A stretch of DNA of 45,734 bases from Candidatus Yanofskyibacteriota bacterium (GTDB taxonomy: Bacteria > Patescibacteriota > Minisyncoccia > 2-02-FULL-40-12 > IGHO2-12-FULL-4): NCBI GenBank assembly GCA_016185525.1, contig JACPNK010000001.1, positions 1 to 45,734 of the forward strand, written 5' to 3'. The notes below the pieces were generated by a model that had not been told where the DNA came from, made no database searches, and worked only from the letters and a program-made list of their open reading frames with translations. Position 1 is the first letter of the stretch, and every line of letters begins with the position of its first letter. A program made the translations under genes and the position numbers. Below, one piece after another: positions 1 to 7,968 of the stretch.

Positions 1-528
1 GATTAAAAAACCTCTTTCTAAAAACTTTTCTGCCGTTTCCCAGTTTGAAGTAAACGAATGCACCACACCTCTGACCGCCGAGCCGCTAAACAAAGTTGCC
101 GCCGCATCCAGCATCTCCAACATATCCATGTAAGCGTCCCGGCAGTGCAAGATCAAGGGCTTATTTGTTTCTCTGGCCAATTCCAAAAATTTTATAAAAC
201 GGTCTTTTTGTTTGGCAATCATGTCTTCGCCCGTAGTTCTGTAATAGTCCAGTCCGATTTCACCAACTGCAACAACTTTTTTCTCTTTCAACAATTCGCG
301 GTATTTTTCAATATCCGCCTCTTCGTGAAGATTGTCGTTAGGGTGCAACCCTACCGCCGCCCAGACACCTTCATACTTTTTTGCCAGTTCAACCGCTTTA
401 GCCGACATCTCAAAATCAGTGCCGACAGCGACCATTTTAATCCCGCTATCAAGGGTTCTTTTTATCATTTCTTCGCGGCCCTGATCGTATTGAGGAAATT
501 GTGGGTGAGAGTGCGAGTCAAAAAACAT
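1..528 (-). CDS. tatD: TatD family metal-dependent hydrolase (DNase), 3' part cut by window edge
   Basis: The first 176 codons are visible; the C-terminus lies outside the window. The protein opens with MFFDSHSHPQF, the N-terminal D-x-H-x-H metal-binding motif of the TatD/YcfH amidohydrolase-like family. It continues with VGLHPND, VGEIGLDYY with its metal-ligand Glu, and LILHCRDA with its ligand His, all typical TatD blocks. Family members are cytoplasmic metal-dependent 3'-5' exonucleases/DNases. The ATG at 528 is the first in frame after an upstream stop and places the HxH motif at residues 6-8, as usual. It lies downstream of metG on the same strand; metG-tatD is a common bacterial pairing. 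The genes are separated by a 112-nt repeat-rich spacer. Confidence 0.93.
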   Translation of the reverse strand, partial: MFFDSHSHPQFPQYDQGREEMIKRTLDSGIKMVAVGTDFEMSAKAVELAKKYEGVWAAVGLHPNDNLHEEADIEKYRELLKEKKVVAVGEIGLDYYRTTGEDMIAKQKDRFIKFLELARETNKPLILHCRDAYMDMLEMLDAAATLFSGSAVRGVVHSFTSNWETAEKFLERGFLI

Positions 529-640
529 GTTTAAAAAAGTCCAAAGCTCAAATGACTAATGACAAATCAATGTCAAAATCCAAATTAAATTCTTCTTTTT
601 GGGCTTTGTCATTTGTCATTGAATTGTCATTTGGATTTAG
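529..640. repeat. Inverted-repeat spacer built from short near-tandem words (copy S1)
   Basis: This spacer lies between metG and tatD. One arm carries variants of words such as AATGACAAATGAC and CCAAAT; the other carries their complements (GTCATTTGTCATT, ATTTGGAT), so the RNA could fold into a long AU-rich hairpin. I see no gene in it. A closely related word run occurs in frame inside tsaD at 36571-36608. Confidence 0.7.
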
Positions 641-2152
641 TCATTTGTCATTGTTTAGTCTGGGGAATAACACTTGGCTTTTCTGAATTACCAACTTTTG
701 GTAACCTAGGTTCTCCAGCCCTTTTCCCAACGACCAGCCAAAAGATTTAAGAATTTTTTCTGCGGTCTCCGGCATAAATGGATAAATCAAAAAAGAAATG
801 TTTAAAATCAAAAAAACAAGGTTGGTCATTACTTCTAAAAAGTGGTCTGGGTCGGATTTAGCCAACTCCCAAGGTTTGTGTTGATTAACATATCCGTTGG
901 CGAAACTTACCAAACTAAAAACATCGGACAAGGACTCATGCAGTCTGAAGCTATTTATATTTTTTTCGTAAGATTCTTTTGTTTTTTTGATGAGTTCTAC
1001 AATCTCTTTGTCTTCCAAATTTTTCCTATAGTTTATTTCCCCAAGCAAACCATTTTCTATCAAAGTCAAAACTCTTTGCACCAAATTGCCTAAACCATTG
1101 GCCAAGTCCGCTTGATATCTTTCTTCCAATTTTTTGTATGAAAAGTCGCCATCCTCCCCCGAAGGAATTTCCCTCAAGAGATAATACCTAACCGGGTCAA
1201 CGCCGTATTTTTCTGCCAAAACAAAAGGATCAACAACATTGCCAATGGTCTTGGACATTTTCTGACCTTCAACGGTTATAAAACCATGCACAAAAATTGA
1301 CTTTGGCAAAGACAAACCCGCCGACAAAAGCATTGCCGGCCAAATCATGGCGTGGAAACGCAAAATATCTTTGCCGATTAAATGCACATCCGCCGGCCAA
1401 AATTTTTTGAACTGCTCTGTTTCGTCAAAATAGCCGACAACGGAAATATAGTTGGTAAGGGCGTCACACCACACATATACCGTAGAAGTTTCGTCTCCCG
1501 GCACCGGAATCCCCCACTTTAAATCTTTGCTTGGTCTGGAGAAACTCACATCTTCAGCGTCATCAAGCAAGTTTAAAATTTCATTCTGCCGGTGTTCGGG
1601 CAGAATTTTCATTTCCTGATTTTTTATGGCTTCACTAATCTGCCTTTTGTACTTGGTCAGCCTAAAAAACCAATTCTCTTCCTCAACAACTTCCGGTTTT
1701 TGTTTATGCAAAACACATTCACCGTCTTTCAGTTCGCTAGGCTTCATAAAAGCTTCGTGACCCACGCAATAAAGGCCTTTGTATTTGGCTTTGTACAAGT
1801 CGCCGCTTTTTTCCAAAGCCCGCCACATTTTTTCAACCGCCGGCCAGTGGCGCTGGCGGTCGGTAGTTCTTATGAAGTCGTTGTTTGAAATGTTAAGTGT
1901 ATCAGCCAATAACTGAAACTTCGCCGCAGTCTCGTCAACAAACTCCTGCTTATCTCTGCTTTCCGTTTCAGCAACTTTGGCAATTTTAGCGCCATGTTCG
2001 TCAGTGCCTGTTAAAAAATATGTCTCTTTGCCAAGCAAAAAATTATAGCGCGCCAAAACATCTGCCTGCAGCAACTCCAAAGCATATCCGACATGTGGCG
2101 AAGCATTAACATAGGCAATACTTGTTGTAATATAAAACTTGTCCTTCAGCAT
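641..2152 (-). CDS. metG: Methionyl-tRNA synthetase
   Basis: Charges tRNA-Met with methionine in the cytoplasm. The class I signatures are clear: PHVGY at residues 19-23 (HIGH motif) and KMSKT around residues 298-302, followed by GNVVDP. The Rossmann core is followed by an alpha-helical anticodon-binding domain from about residue 380. At about 503 residues it is the compact form without the C-terminal tRNA-binding (EMAP-like) extension. In the connective insert the four-cysteine knuckle is replaced by a CVGH...CVLH arrangement, so zinc binding is altered or lost. I chose the start MLKDKFYITT at 2152 because the family begins just before YITTxIxYVN; the longer frame adds 14 unconserved residues. 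A TATAAT at 2172-2177 could be its promoter. Confidence 0.96.
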   Translation of the reverse strand: MLKDKFYITTSIAYVNASPHVGYALELLQADVLARYNFLLGKETYFLTGTDEHGAKIAKVAETESRDKQEFVDETAAKFQLLADTLNISNNDFIRTTDRQRHWPAVEKMWRALEKSGDLYKAKYKGLYCVGHEAFMKPSELKDGECVLHKQKPEVVEEENWFFRLTKYKRQISEAIKNQEMKILPEHRQNEILNLLDDAEDVSFSRPSKDLKWGIPVPGDETSTVYVWCDALTNYISVVGYFDETEQFKKFWPADVHLIGKDILRFHAMIWPAMLLSAGLSLPKSIFVHGFITVEGQKMSKTIGNVVDPFVLAEKYGVDPVRYYLLREIPSGEDGDFSYKKLEERYQADLANGLGNLVQRVLTLIENGLLGEINYRKNLEDKEIVELIKKTKESYEKNINSFRLHESLSDVFSLVSFANGYVNQHKPWELAKSDPDHFLEVMTNLVFLILNISFLIYPFMPETAEKILKSFGWSLGKGLENLGYQKLVIQKSQVLFPRLNNDK

Positions 2153-2196
2153 ATCCCAAGAATACTCCAAAATTATACATAAATCTAGTAACAAAA

Positions 2197-2215
2197 AAGC
2201 CAGAAATTCTGGCTT
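2197..2215 (-). terminator. Intrinsic terminator of the PspA-like operon
   Basis: AAGCCAG/CTGGCTT stem followed on the minus strand by a T6 run. It overlaps the stop codon of the PspA-like gene and separates that operon from metG. Confidence 0.8.
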
Positions 2216-3002
2216 AAACTTGCTGTTCTTCTTCGCTTAACACTTCTACCTCGTGAGGAGCCGGCGGCAAACATATCCTCTGCCTGATTTCTTCAATTTC
2301 TTTGCGAACTTCCGCTTGCTGCCTAAATTGCAAAAGTTTCTGACACCCGTTGTTTTGGACCATACCCAAGAGAGAATCGGACTTCAAGTCCTCGTGTTCC
2401 ACTTTCAAAAGAAGCTGTCCTATCTGCCCGCCAATTGTAAAACCGGCTTTTGCTTCAACATCCGATGTCAGCGCGTAAAGCTGTCTCTTGGCTTCGGTAA
2501 TCTGTGCAACGATTTTAACTGTCTCGGCCTTTGTCTTCAGGCTGTCAAACTCCATTTCCTTCAAGTCCAAGTTTTGGCGCAAGGCTTGAAGAATTCTCTG
2601 CTGGTCGCCAAGATGAGAGCCAAAACATTCTGCCCTTTTTCCTGCTTCAACCTTGGCAACAACGGCAACCGTCAAAGCTTCTTCGTCGCCAACCCGAGCG
2701 GCTTCTTCTGCTACTGAAGCATACTCGGAAGCAAGCAGAAATTGTTCTTGCTGGCGTCTTGTCGTTTGCGTCAAATTGGCGTCAACGGTAGCCACCGACT
2801 CTCTCAACAAACCCACCGCCCGAGCGTGTTCTTTAAGCAATCTGTCAATTTGTTCCGTAACATTTTCTTCTTTTTGCCTTAAAAGCCCGCGAACTACATT
2901 TGAACCCTTGTTCAAAAGAGACTTTGAAACCGGAAAACCATTCTTGTAGTCACCGTAAAAAAATAATCCTCCTCCAGCAAGCAGAATAAGTTCAAAAATC
3001 AT
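2214..3002 (-). CDS. PspA/Vipp1-like coiled-coil protein with N-terminal hydrophobic segment
   Basis: 262 residues. A short hydrophobic N-terminus (IFELILLAGGGLFFY) is followed by a long, mostly helical charged region. The segment EEAARVGDEEALTVAVVAK resembles the PspA/IM30 pattern of a helix, a glycine turn and alternating alanines, and heptad-like stretches continue to about residue 230. PspA/Vipp1 proteins bind the inner face of the membrane, form ESCRT-III-like assemblies and respond to envelope stress. The assignment rests on this pattern alone and is moderate; a generic coiled-coil protein is the alternative. It is the last gene of a three-gene operon and its ATG overlaps the stop of the preceding gene (ATGA). 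Confidence 0.55.
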   Translation of the reverse strand: MIFELILLAGGGLFFYGDYKNGFPVSKSLLNKGSNVVRGLLRQKEENVTEQIDRLLKEHARAVGLLRESVATVDANLTQTTRRQQEQFLLASEYASVAEEAARVGDEEALTVAVVAKVEAGKRAECFGSHLGDQQRILQALRQNLDLKEMEFDSLKTKAETVKIVAQITEAKRQLYALTSDVEAKAGFTIGGQIGQLLLKVEHEDLKSDSLLGMVQNNGCQKLLQFRQQAEVRKEIEEIRQRICLPPAPHEVEVLSEEEQQV

Positions 3003-3457
3003 TTTTCCCTCCTTTGTTTGTTTTCGTTGATTCTTTTCCTTAAAGAATTTATTTTTATCTGCCCTTGGGCAAGTTCGTCTGAAATGAGTCTTACCGACCC
3101 GCTTAACTTAAAATTGCCAAGAGTTTTTTCCACAACTTCCAAACCTTCTTCCTGTTTTATCTGCGTACTTCCGTCAATGTTAATTTCTTCAGACAAGTTA
3201 AGGCTCTCTTCGGGCAGAACAGCCGAGCCGTCAATTTCCGTCACAAAACATTTGAGTCCGGCAAACCCGCCGAATACTTCTGTTTTCTGCATTTCCACTC
3301 TCATCCTGACAACCCTTCCGCCAACTGAAATGTAAAATTCTCTGCTTAGTCTTTCCCTTGATTCTTCTTTTTTCCTTTGGATATTTTCTTCAAGCTCTGA
3401 AAAATCAGGAAGAACGGGCATGAAGAAATCAAAAAGAGAAAAGTTATTTTTAAACAT
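2999..3457 (-). CDS. Uncharacterised soluble protein of the PspA-like operon
   Basis: 152 residues and not recognised. It has a short hydrophobic start (FSLFDFFMPVL), a charged helical stretch (about residues 20-40), a probable beta-rich centre and a basic C-terminal helix. The gene overlaps its upstream neighbour by 8 nt and its downstream neighbour by 4 nt, so all three are probably translationally coupled. A start at the internal Met (residue 13) is possible. Its position between a multi-pass membrane protein and a PspA-like protein suggests an envelope role; this is inference from context. Confidence 0.75.
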   Translation of the reverse strand: MFKNNFSLFDFFMPVLPDFSELEENIQRKKEESRERLSREFYISVGGRVVRMRVEMQKTEVFGGFAGLKCFVTEIDGSAVLPEESLNLSEEINIDGSTQIKQEEGLEVVEKTLGNFKLSGSVRLISDELAQGQIKINSLRKRINENKQRREK

Positions 3458-4346
3458 CGACTCTATCCTTTAATCTTTTCTGGAGCCTTTCCAAGACAAG
3501 CCTGCTTTCTTTCGCTTCGGGAAAATCAAGTTTGAAAGAGCCTAAGCTCATGTTTTTCTTTGCAGACTCTTCTTTTGCTTTCCGTCTGTTCTGAAACTGT
3601 TGTTTCCAGAAATCCGGCGACAAAAACACAACAAGGCCTCTGACGGCAAAAACAGGTACAGCCCCAGGGATGGTCGCCGCAAAAAGCAGATAAAGCCAGC
3701 CGCTTTTCCAGTCAAAACGGTACCAAACCGTTTCTTCTACAAAACAAGAAATAAAAAAACTAATAGCGCCGCCAAACTGGGTAATAAGCAAAACTAAAGC
3801 CAGAAAATCAGCCAGTCCGAACTTAGCAAACTCAACTTCCGGCGGTTTATTTCCTTTTTCAAGAATGCCTCTTATCGCCATTGTGTCTAAAAACTCCACT
3901 TTCAGAAAGTTACGGCTTATCATCTCAAGTCTCGCCGGCAGTTTGAGAGCTTCTTTGTCGGTTTGTCCGAGGGGAGCGTTGTCAATTTTTCTTTCCGTCT
4001 TGATCTTGGCCACGACACTTGCTTTTGCAAACAACTCTTCAAACACAACTTTTTCCTGATACGCTTCTCTGATAATAGAACCGTCGGTCACTCCCAACAA
4101 AACCCCATTTCTGACGCTCTCACTTTTTTCATCATACAGCAAAGGCTTCAGCTGTTCCTGGGCATCAGCAACCGAAAAAAATAACGCTTTTTTATAAATT
4201 CTGACTTTGTTTGTGTCGTTTCCTATCACCAGAAATAAGAAGCTTATTACAAAAGAAATAATGCATCCCACAAACCAGCCCGCACTGCTATAATCTGCAA
4301 AATCTGACGCTTCCATTTTTGGAACATCGTTATTGTAATATTTCAT
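3450..4346 (-). CDS. Uncharacterised multi-pass membrane protein, first gene of the PspA-like operon
   Basis: 298 residues. A hydrophobic segment near residues 23-42 (FVGCIISFVISFLFLVI) is followed by a soluble domain of about 130 residues, then two or three hydrophobic segments (about residues 178-245) and a charged C-terminal tail rich in Lys and Arg. No family is recognised. A promoter with a near-consensus -35 box lies just upstream at 4411-4439, so this gene leads the operon. Confidence 0.75.
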   Translation of the reverse strand: MKYYNNDVPKMEASDFADYSSAGWFVGCIISFVISFLFLVIGNDTNKVRIYKKALFFSVADAQEQLKPLLYDEKSESVRNGVLLGVTDGSIIREAYQEKVVFEELFAKASVVAKIKTERKIDNAPLGQTDKEALKLPARLEMISRNFLKVEFLDTMAIRGILEKGNKPPEVEFAKFGLADFLALVLLITQFGGAISFFISCFVEETVWYRFDWKSGWLYLLFAATIPGAVPVFAVRGLVVFLSPDFWKQQFQNRRKAKEESAKKNMSLGSFKLDFPEAKESRLVLERLQKRLKDRVDV

Positions 4347-4403
4347 TTTCCCCCTTTCTCAAGAAAAATATAAGATTTTTAAAAAACAGCCCACTCCTAA
4401 GGC

Positions 4404-4439
4404 TGTTGCAACAATATATTAAACTTTGGTTTTTGTCAA
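4404..4439 (-). promoter_or_regulatory. Promoter of the PspA-like operon with overlapping palindrome
   Basis: On the minus strand, TTGACA (4434-4439), a 17-nt spacer and TATTGT (4411-4416). A perfect 10-bp palindrome TGTTGCAACA (4404-4413) overlaps the -10 region and could be an operator; its regulator is unknown. Confidence 0.6.
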
Positions 4440-4454
4440 TACACCAAAAAACCG

Positions 4455-5141
4455 TTATCGCGTGGTGGTATTTACGGCAATTGTTAACTCCCCTTTTGAC
4501 AATTCTTCTCCGGCTTTTGACAAAATCTCCGAAGCTGTACCGCGGTAAATTGTCTCAAATTTTTTGGTTAATTCTCTGGCAACAACCAACTGTCGATTCT
4601 TCAATTCTTCATGCTCGGACATTTCTTTGAGAGTCTTGATAATTCTGTGGGGCGATTCGTAAAAAACGACGGTATGTTCGGAATCGGCAATTTTTTGAAA
4701 AAAAGTTTTTCTGCCTTTTTTGTGAGGAGAGAATCCTAAAAACAAAAACCTATCAGTCGGAAATCCGGAAATGCTTAAAGCGGCAACAGCCGCGTTGGGC
4801 CCAGGAATCGGAACGATCTCCACTTCCAGTTCCGGAGTTTTTAGCACTTCCTCAAGCAACTTGCCGCCCGGATCGGAAATGCCGGGTGTTCCGGCATCTG
4901 TTACCAAGGCAATGTCTTTACCTTCTTTCAGTAAATTCAAAACTTTCTCAACTTCTTTTTGAGAACTATGGTGATGGTAAGAAATGAGAGGCTTTTCTAT
5001 CTGAAAATGAAAAAGGATTTTTTTTGTAACTCTGGTATCTTCGGCAACAATCAAGTCAACTTCCCGCAAAATTCTTAAAGCCCGTTGAGAAATATCCTCA
5101 AGATTGCCGATTGGGGTAGCGACTACAAATAATTTAGACAT
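4455..5141 (-). CDS. rsmI: 16S rRNA 2'-O-ribose methyltransferase RsmI, short form
   Basis: Methylates the ribose of C1402 in 16S rRNA at the decoding centre, using SAM. The tetrapyrrole-methylase fold is clear: LFVVATPIGNLEDIS at the N-terminus, EDTRVTKK, GTPGISDPG, IPGPNAAVAALSISGF and FYESPHRI. At 228 residues it is about 50 shorter than typical RsmI and lacks the C-terminal helical extension. The start at 5141 gives the standard MSKLFVVATPIGNL N-terminus. No Shine-Dalgarno is present; only 11 nt, mostly T, separate the ATG from structured element A. Confidence 0.93.
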   Translation of the reverse strand: MSKLFVVATPIGNLEDISQRALRILREVDLIVAEDTRVTKKILFHFQIEKPLISYHHHSSQKEVEKVLNLLKEGKDIALVTDAGTPGISDPGGKLLEEVLKTPELEVEIVPIPGPNAAVAALSISGFPTDRFLFLGFSPHKKGRKTFFQKIADSEHTVVFYESPHRIIKTLKEMSEHEELKNRQLVVARELTKKFETIYRGTASEILSKAGEELSKGELTIAVNTTTR

Positions 5142-5152
5142 AAAAAAAGAAA

Positions 5153-5316
5153 AAAGCTTCGCGGACACAGCTCTTTCAGTACGTTCGTCTGCTCCTGCGA
5201 CAGACTCACTCGCGCTGAAGTTGGGGTTTGCTCGCAGTTACAGAATAATTATACTGCTCGCAACCAAGCAACCCTCAACTTCAGAGCGACTTCAAGAGCT
5301 GTGTCCGCTGTGCTTT
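5153..5316 (-). repeat. Structured repeat element, copy A (upstream of rsmI)
   Basis: 164 nt between the AI-2E permease stop and the rsmI start. On the minus strand an outer AAAGC/GCTTT helix, a 3x3 internal loop ending in GAA, and a perfect 15-bp stem (GCGGACACAGCTCTT and its complement) enclose an inner hairpin with AGTATAAT in its loop and a GTCTG/CAGAC hairpin. A T-run follows the 3' arm, so it may also terminate permease transcripts. It shares junction sequences and layout with copies B, C and D. Confidence 0.75.
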
Positions 5317-5329
5317 ATCAATTCTCAAC

Positions 5330-6409
5330 TTATAGACTTTGCTCTGCCCCTTCTTCTATATGAATGTGATTCCTGTTTTTACTGAACTCATCCAGAATCT
5401 CCACAATAATCGCCGCCAGAGGCACGGACAAAATCATGCCCAAAATTCCGGCAAGTTTAAAACCTATAAGCAAAGCCAAGATAACTACGACCGGATTTAG
5501 TCCGACCGTTCTGCCCAGAACAATCGGCACCAATACGTGGTTCTCCAGCTGTTGAATTATCAGGTAAGCCAATATTACCCAAAGCCCCAAAGTTGTTGAC
5601 TGGGCAAAGGCCAAAATAACCGCCGGCACAGCCGCCAAAACCGGACCGACGTTAGGCACAAGTTCCAAAATCATGGCCAAAATTCCCAAAAGCAAAGCAA
5701 ATTTTATTCCCAGAAGAGAGAGGGTGATATAAACGGCCAGTCCGACGACCAGAGCAAGAAGCAATTGGCCTTGAATCCAACGCCCCACTTTTATTTCTGA
5801 TCTTTTCCAAACGCTCAAAATAGACGCCTCATATTCTTTCGGCACGACAGAACGGATGAAATTTTCTATCCCGCCCCGCATCACCGACAAATAGAAAGAA
5901 ATAACCACAACCGCCAAGAAAGAAAATATTCCGCCGAAAACGCTGACCACAAAACCAAAAGCTGAACTGGATGACGCCTGCAAGTAGCTGGAAAAAGTAT
6001 CCAGCAAGTTGAGCATTTCATTGAAAAAATCAACATAGCGGGACGAGCTTTCCTGCTGTGCTTTCTCCAGAGATACGGAAACCTTGTCTAAAAAAGTCGG
6101 CAAATCTTTAATCAGTTGATTTATTTCCCCGCTTACAAATGGCACCACCAAAGATAAAAGAAACAACGCTAAAACAAAAAGAGAGAGATACAGGAGCAAA
6201 ACACCGAGCAGCCTGGGAAACTTCTTCTGGTCCAGCCAGTTGGCAAAAGGCGTTACACCCGAAGCGATAATGATAGCAAAGAGCAGAATGATGATAATGT
6301 CCTTCAAAAGATACAGAAAAACAAAAAATAGCAAAATCAAAACAACCTTAAAAATGGCAAAGGTCTCGATATCGTGAAAAACTGTTTTTGGTCTTTCGTT
6401 ATTAGTCAT
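5330..6409 (-). CDS. AI-2E family (PerM/YdiK) membrane permease
   Basis: About 359 residues with the family layout: two N-terminal transmembrane segments, a soluble helical region (about residues 95-150), then several membrane segments including the conserved PNVGPVLAAVPAVI block and the C-terminal LIGFKLAGILGMILSVPLAA. Members export autoinducer-2 or act in Na+/H+ exchange or sporulation; the substrate here cannot be deduced. I chose the ATG at 6409 (MTNNERPKTV) because the upstream extension lies inside structured element B and is unlike the family. No Shine-Dalgarno is visible. Confidence 0.88.
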   Translation of the reverse strand: MTNNERPKTVFHDIETFAIFKVVLILLFFVFLYLLKDIIIILLFAIIIASGVTPFANWLDQKKFPRLLGVLLLYLSLFVLALFLLSLVVPFVSGEINQLIKDLPTFLDKVSVSLEKAQQESSSRYVDFFNEMLNLLDTFSSYLQASSSSAFGFVVSVFGGIFSFLAVVVISFYLSVMRGGIENFIRSVVPKEYEASILSVWKRSEIKVGRWIQGQLLLALVVGLAVYITLSLLGIKFALLLGILAMILELVPNVGPVLAAVPAVILAFAQSTTLGLWVILAYLIIQQLENHVLVPIVLGRTVGLNPVVVILALLIGFKLAGILGMILSVPLAAIIVEILDEFSKNRNHIHIEEGAEQSL

Positions 6410-6411
6410 CG

Positions 6412-6578
6412 TTAAAACGTAGCCAATGTTGCTTTTGTAGACGCTGTGGGCTGTGGATTGCATGGTTGCGAGCAGTATAATTTTTCACTGCGAGCAAATC
6501 CACAGACCACAACGAGCGCAGTGTTTGTCGCTGGACAAACACAAGCGTTCGGAAAAAGTAACATTGGCGAAGTTTTAA
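6412..6578 (+). repeat. Structured repeat element, copy B (upstream of the AI-2E permease)
   Basis: 167 nt. An outer TTAAAAC/GTTTTAA helix, then a GTA/GAA 3x3 loop, then a stem of about 15 bp (GCCAATGTTGCTTTT with one G-U pair) enclose an inner hairpin with AGTATAAT in the loop and a GTGTTTGTC/GACAAACAC hairpin capped by GCTG. The family-sense strand here is plus, opposite to the flanking genes, but the outer stems are palindromic. The left arm abuts the permease start codon. Confidence 0.75.
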
Positions 6579-6595
6579 GCTACTTTTAAATTATA

Positions 6596-7873
6596 TCACA
6601 ATTTAAGCAAGTTGTAAATTTCAGGATCTTTTTCTTTAAATGGACCGATTACCGCCAGGTTTAATTTGTCAGTGCGGAATATGTCGTTTGCCACCTCAAA
6701 GATATCATCTACCGACACTTTGTTAAGTTTTTCAAACTTTTCTTCAGGAGTGAGCATCTCTTTTTGAAGTAACTCCTGTGAGGCGTAAAAAGAAGCTAAA
6801 TCATCAGAGGACTCAAAACTGATTGCCATTCTTCCTTTGATAGAATCCTTGGCTTTTTTTAGTTCTTTTTCCGAAACTTTTTCTTCTTTAAGTTTCCTAA
6901 ACTCTCCAAGAATAACTTCAATAGCCGGTTTTAGTTTTTCGCCTTCAAGTCCGGCAAAACTGCTGAAATCTCCGGTATCCATATAAAAATCGGCATCCGC
7001 GCCCACATAATACGCCAAACCTCTTTTCTCACGTACCTCTGTGAAAAGTCTTGAGCTCATACCGCCGCCTAAAATAACCGACATAATTTTTAAAGTTTCT
7101 CTTCTCGGGTCAAAAACATCATAACCTCTGACACCCAAGAAAACATGTGTCTGGTCTGTCTGTTTATTAAAAATTTTTAGCGCCGGTTCTTTTTGGTCAA
7201 TAATTACCCGTACAGGTTTCAATGTTTCCCTCTGTCTCATATTATCAAAATATTTAACAACCTCCTGCTTAGCCTTTTCTGAAGAAACATTACCGGCAAT
7301 AGCCACGACCGTGTTTTGAGCAAAGTAGTGAGAATCAAAATATTCTCTAAATTTTTCTACCGGCATTTTGAGGATATTTTCTTTTGGTCCGGCAATCGTC
7401 CAGCCCAGAGGCTGATCTCCATAAAGCAGTCCTTCGTGCACATCCATGATGTGCCTCATGGGGTTGTCAAAATTCATATTGATTTCCTGAATCACCACCC
7501 CTCTCTCTTTCTCAACTTCAGTTGGATCAAGCTTGGAGTTTAGAAAAATATCGGAAATTATTTCTAAAACAAAATCAAAATGCTCCATAGCGGCTTTGGC
7601 ATAGTAGCCGGTATATTCTTTTGAAGTAAAGGCATTATATTCTGCTCCTATAGCATCCAGTTCCAGTGAAATGTCCAAAGCATTGGGTCTCTTATCCGTG
7701 CCTTTGAACATCATGTGTTCCAAAAAATGCGAGATGCCGTTTATCTCTTTGGATTCATAGCGAGAACCGGTTCCGACCATGACCAAAACCGTAATCGTCT
7801 TGGTATGCTCCATAGGCACGATAATCAGGCGCAGGCCATTGCCAAAAGTGTGAAAATCAAAATGATTAACCAT
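6596..7873 (-). CDS. M16 family zinc peptidase (processing-peptidase-like)
   Basis: About 425 residues, the usual length of single-chain M16B peptidases. The inverted zinc motif HFLEH is at residues 49-53 and the downstream ligand Glu is in the ERGVVIQEI block. The second half has RGLAYYVGAD and the inactive-repeat features of the family. No signal peptide is seen with this start, so it is probably cytoplasmic. I chose the ATG at 7873 (MVNHFDFHTFGNGLRLI) because it fits the family and a TATAAT lies 7 nt upstream at 7881-7886, consistent with a leaderless mRNA. A start at 7897 is the alternative. Confidence 0.93.
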   Translation of the reverse strand: MVNHFDFHTFGNGLRLIIVPMEHTKTITVLVMVGTGSRYESKEINGISHFLEHMMFKGTDKRPNALDISLELDAIGAEYNAFTSKEYTGYYAKAAMEHFDFVLEIISDIFLNSKLDPTEVEKERGVVIQEINMNFDNPMRHIMDVHEGLLYGDQPLGWTIAGPKENILKMPVEKFREYFDSHYFAQNTVVAIAGNVSSEKAKQEVVKYFDNMRQRETLKPVRVIIDQKEPALKIFNKQTDQTHVFLGVRGYDVFDPRRETLKIMSVILGGGMSSRLFTEVREKRGLAYYVGADADFYMDTGDFSSFAGLEGEKLKPAIEVILGEFRKLKEEKVSEKELKKAKDSIKGRMAISFESSDDLASFYASQELLQKEMLTPEEKFEKLNKVSVDDIFEVANDIFRTDKLNLAVIGPFKEKDPEIYNLLKL

Positions 7874-7895
7874 TACTTTAATTATATTATTTTCC

Positions 7896-7943
7896 ATAAA
7901 AAACAAAAGGACTGTCCTTAAATCTTTAAAAAGGGCAGTCCTT
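7896..7943 (-). terminator. Intrinsic terminator of the PKD-domain surface protein gene
   Basis: AAGGACTG/CAGTCCTT stem with extended A/T pairing (7907-7943), followed on the minus strand by a T-rich run ending near 7896. It lies just before the M16 promoter. Confidence 0.8.
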
Positions 7944-7968
7944 GAAAAAATTTCAGGAGATAAGAGGT

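Noticed and set aside
58-534. Plus-strand frame opposite tatD, and many similar antisense frames opposite known genes
   Set aside because: They are shadows of the real genes on the other strand; the opposite-strand proteins match known families.
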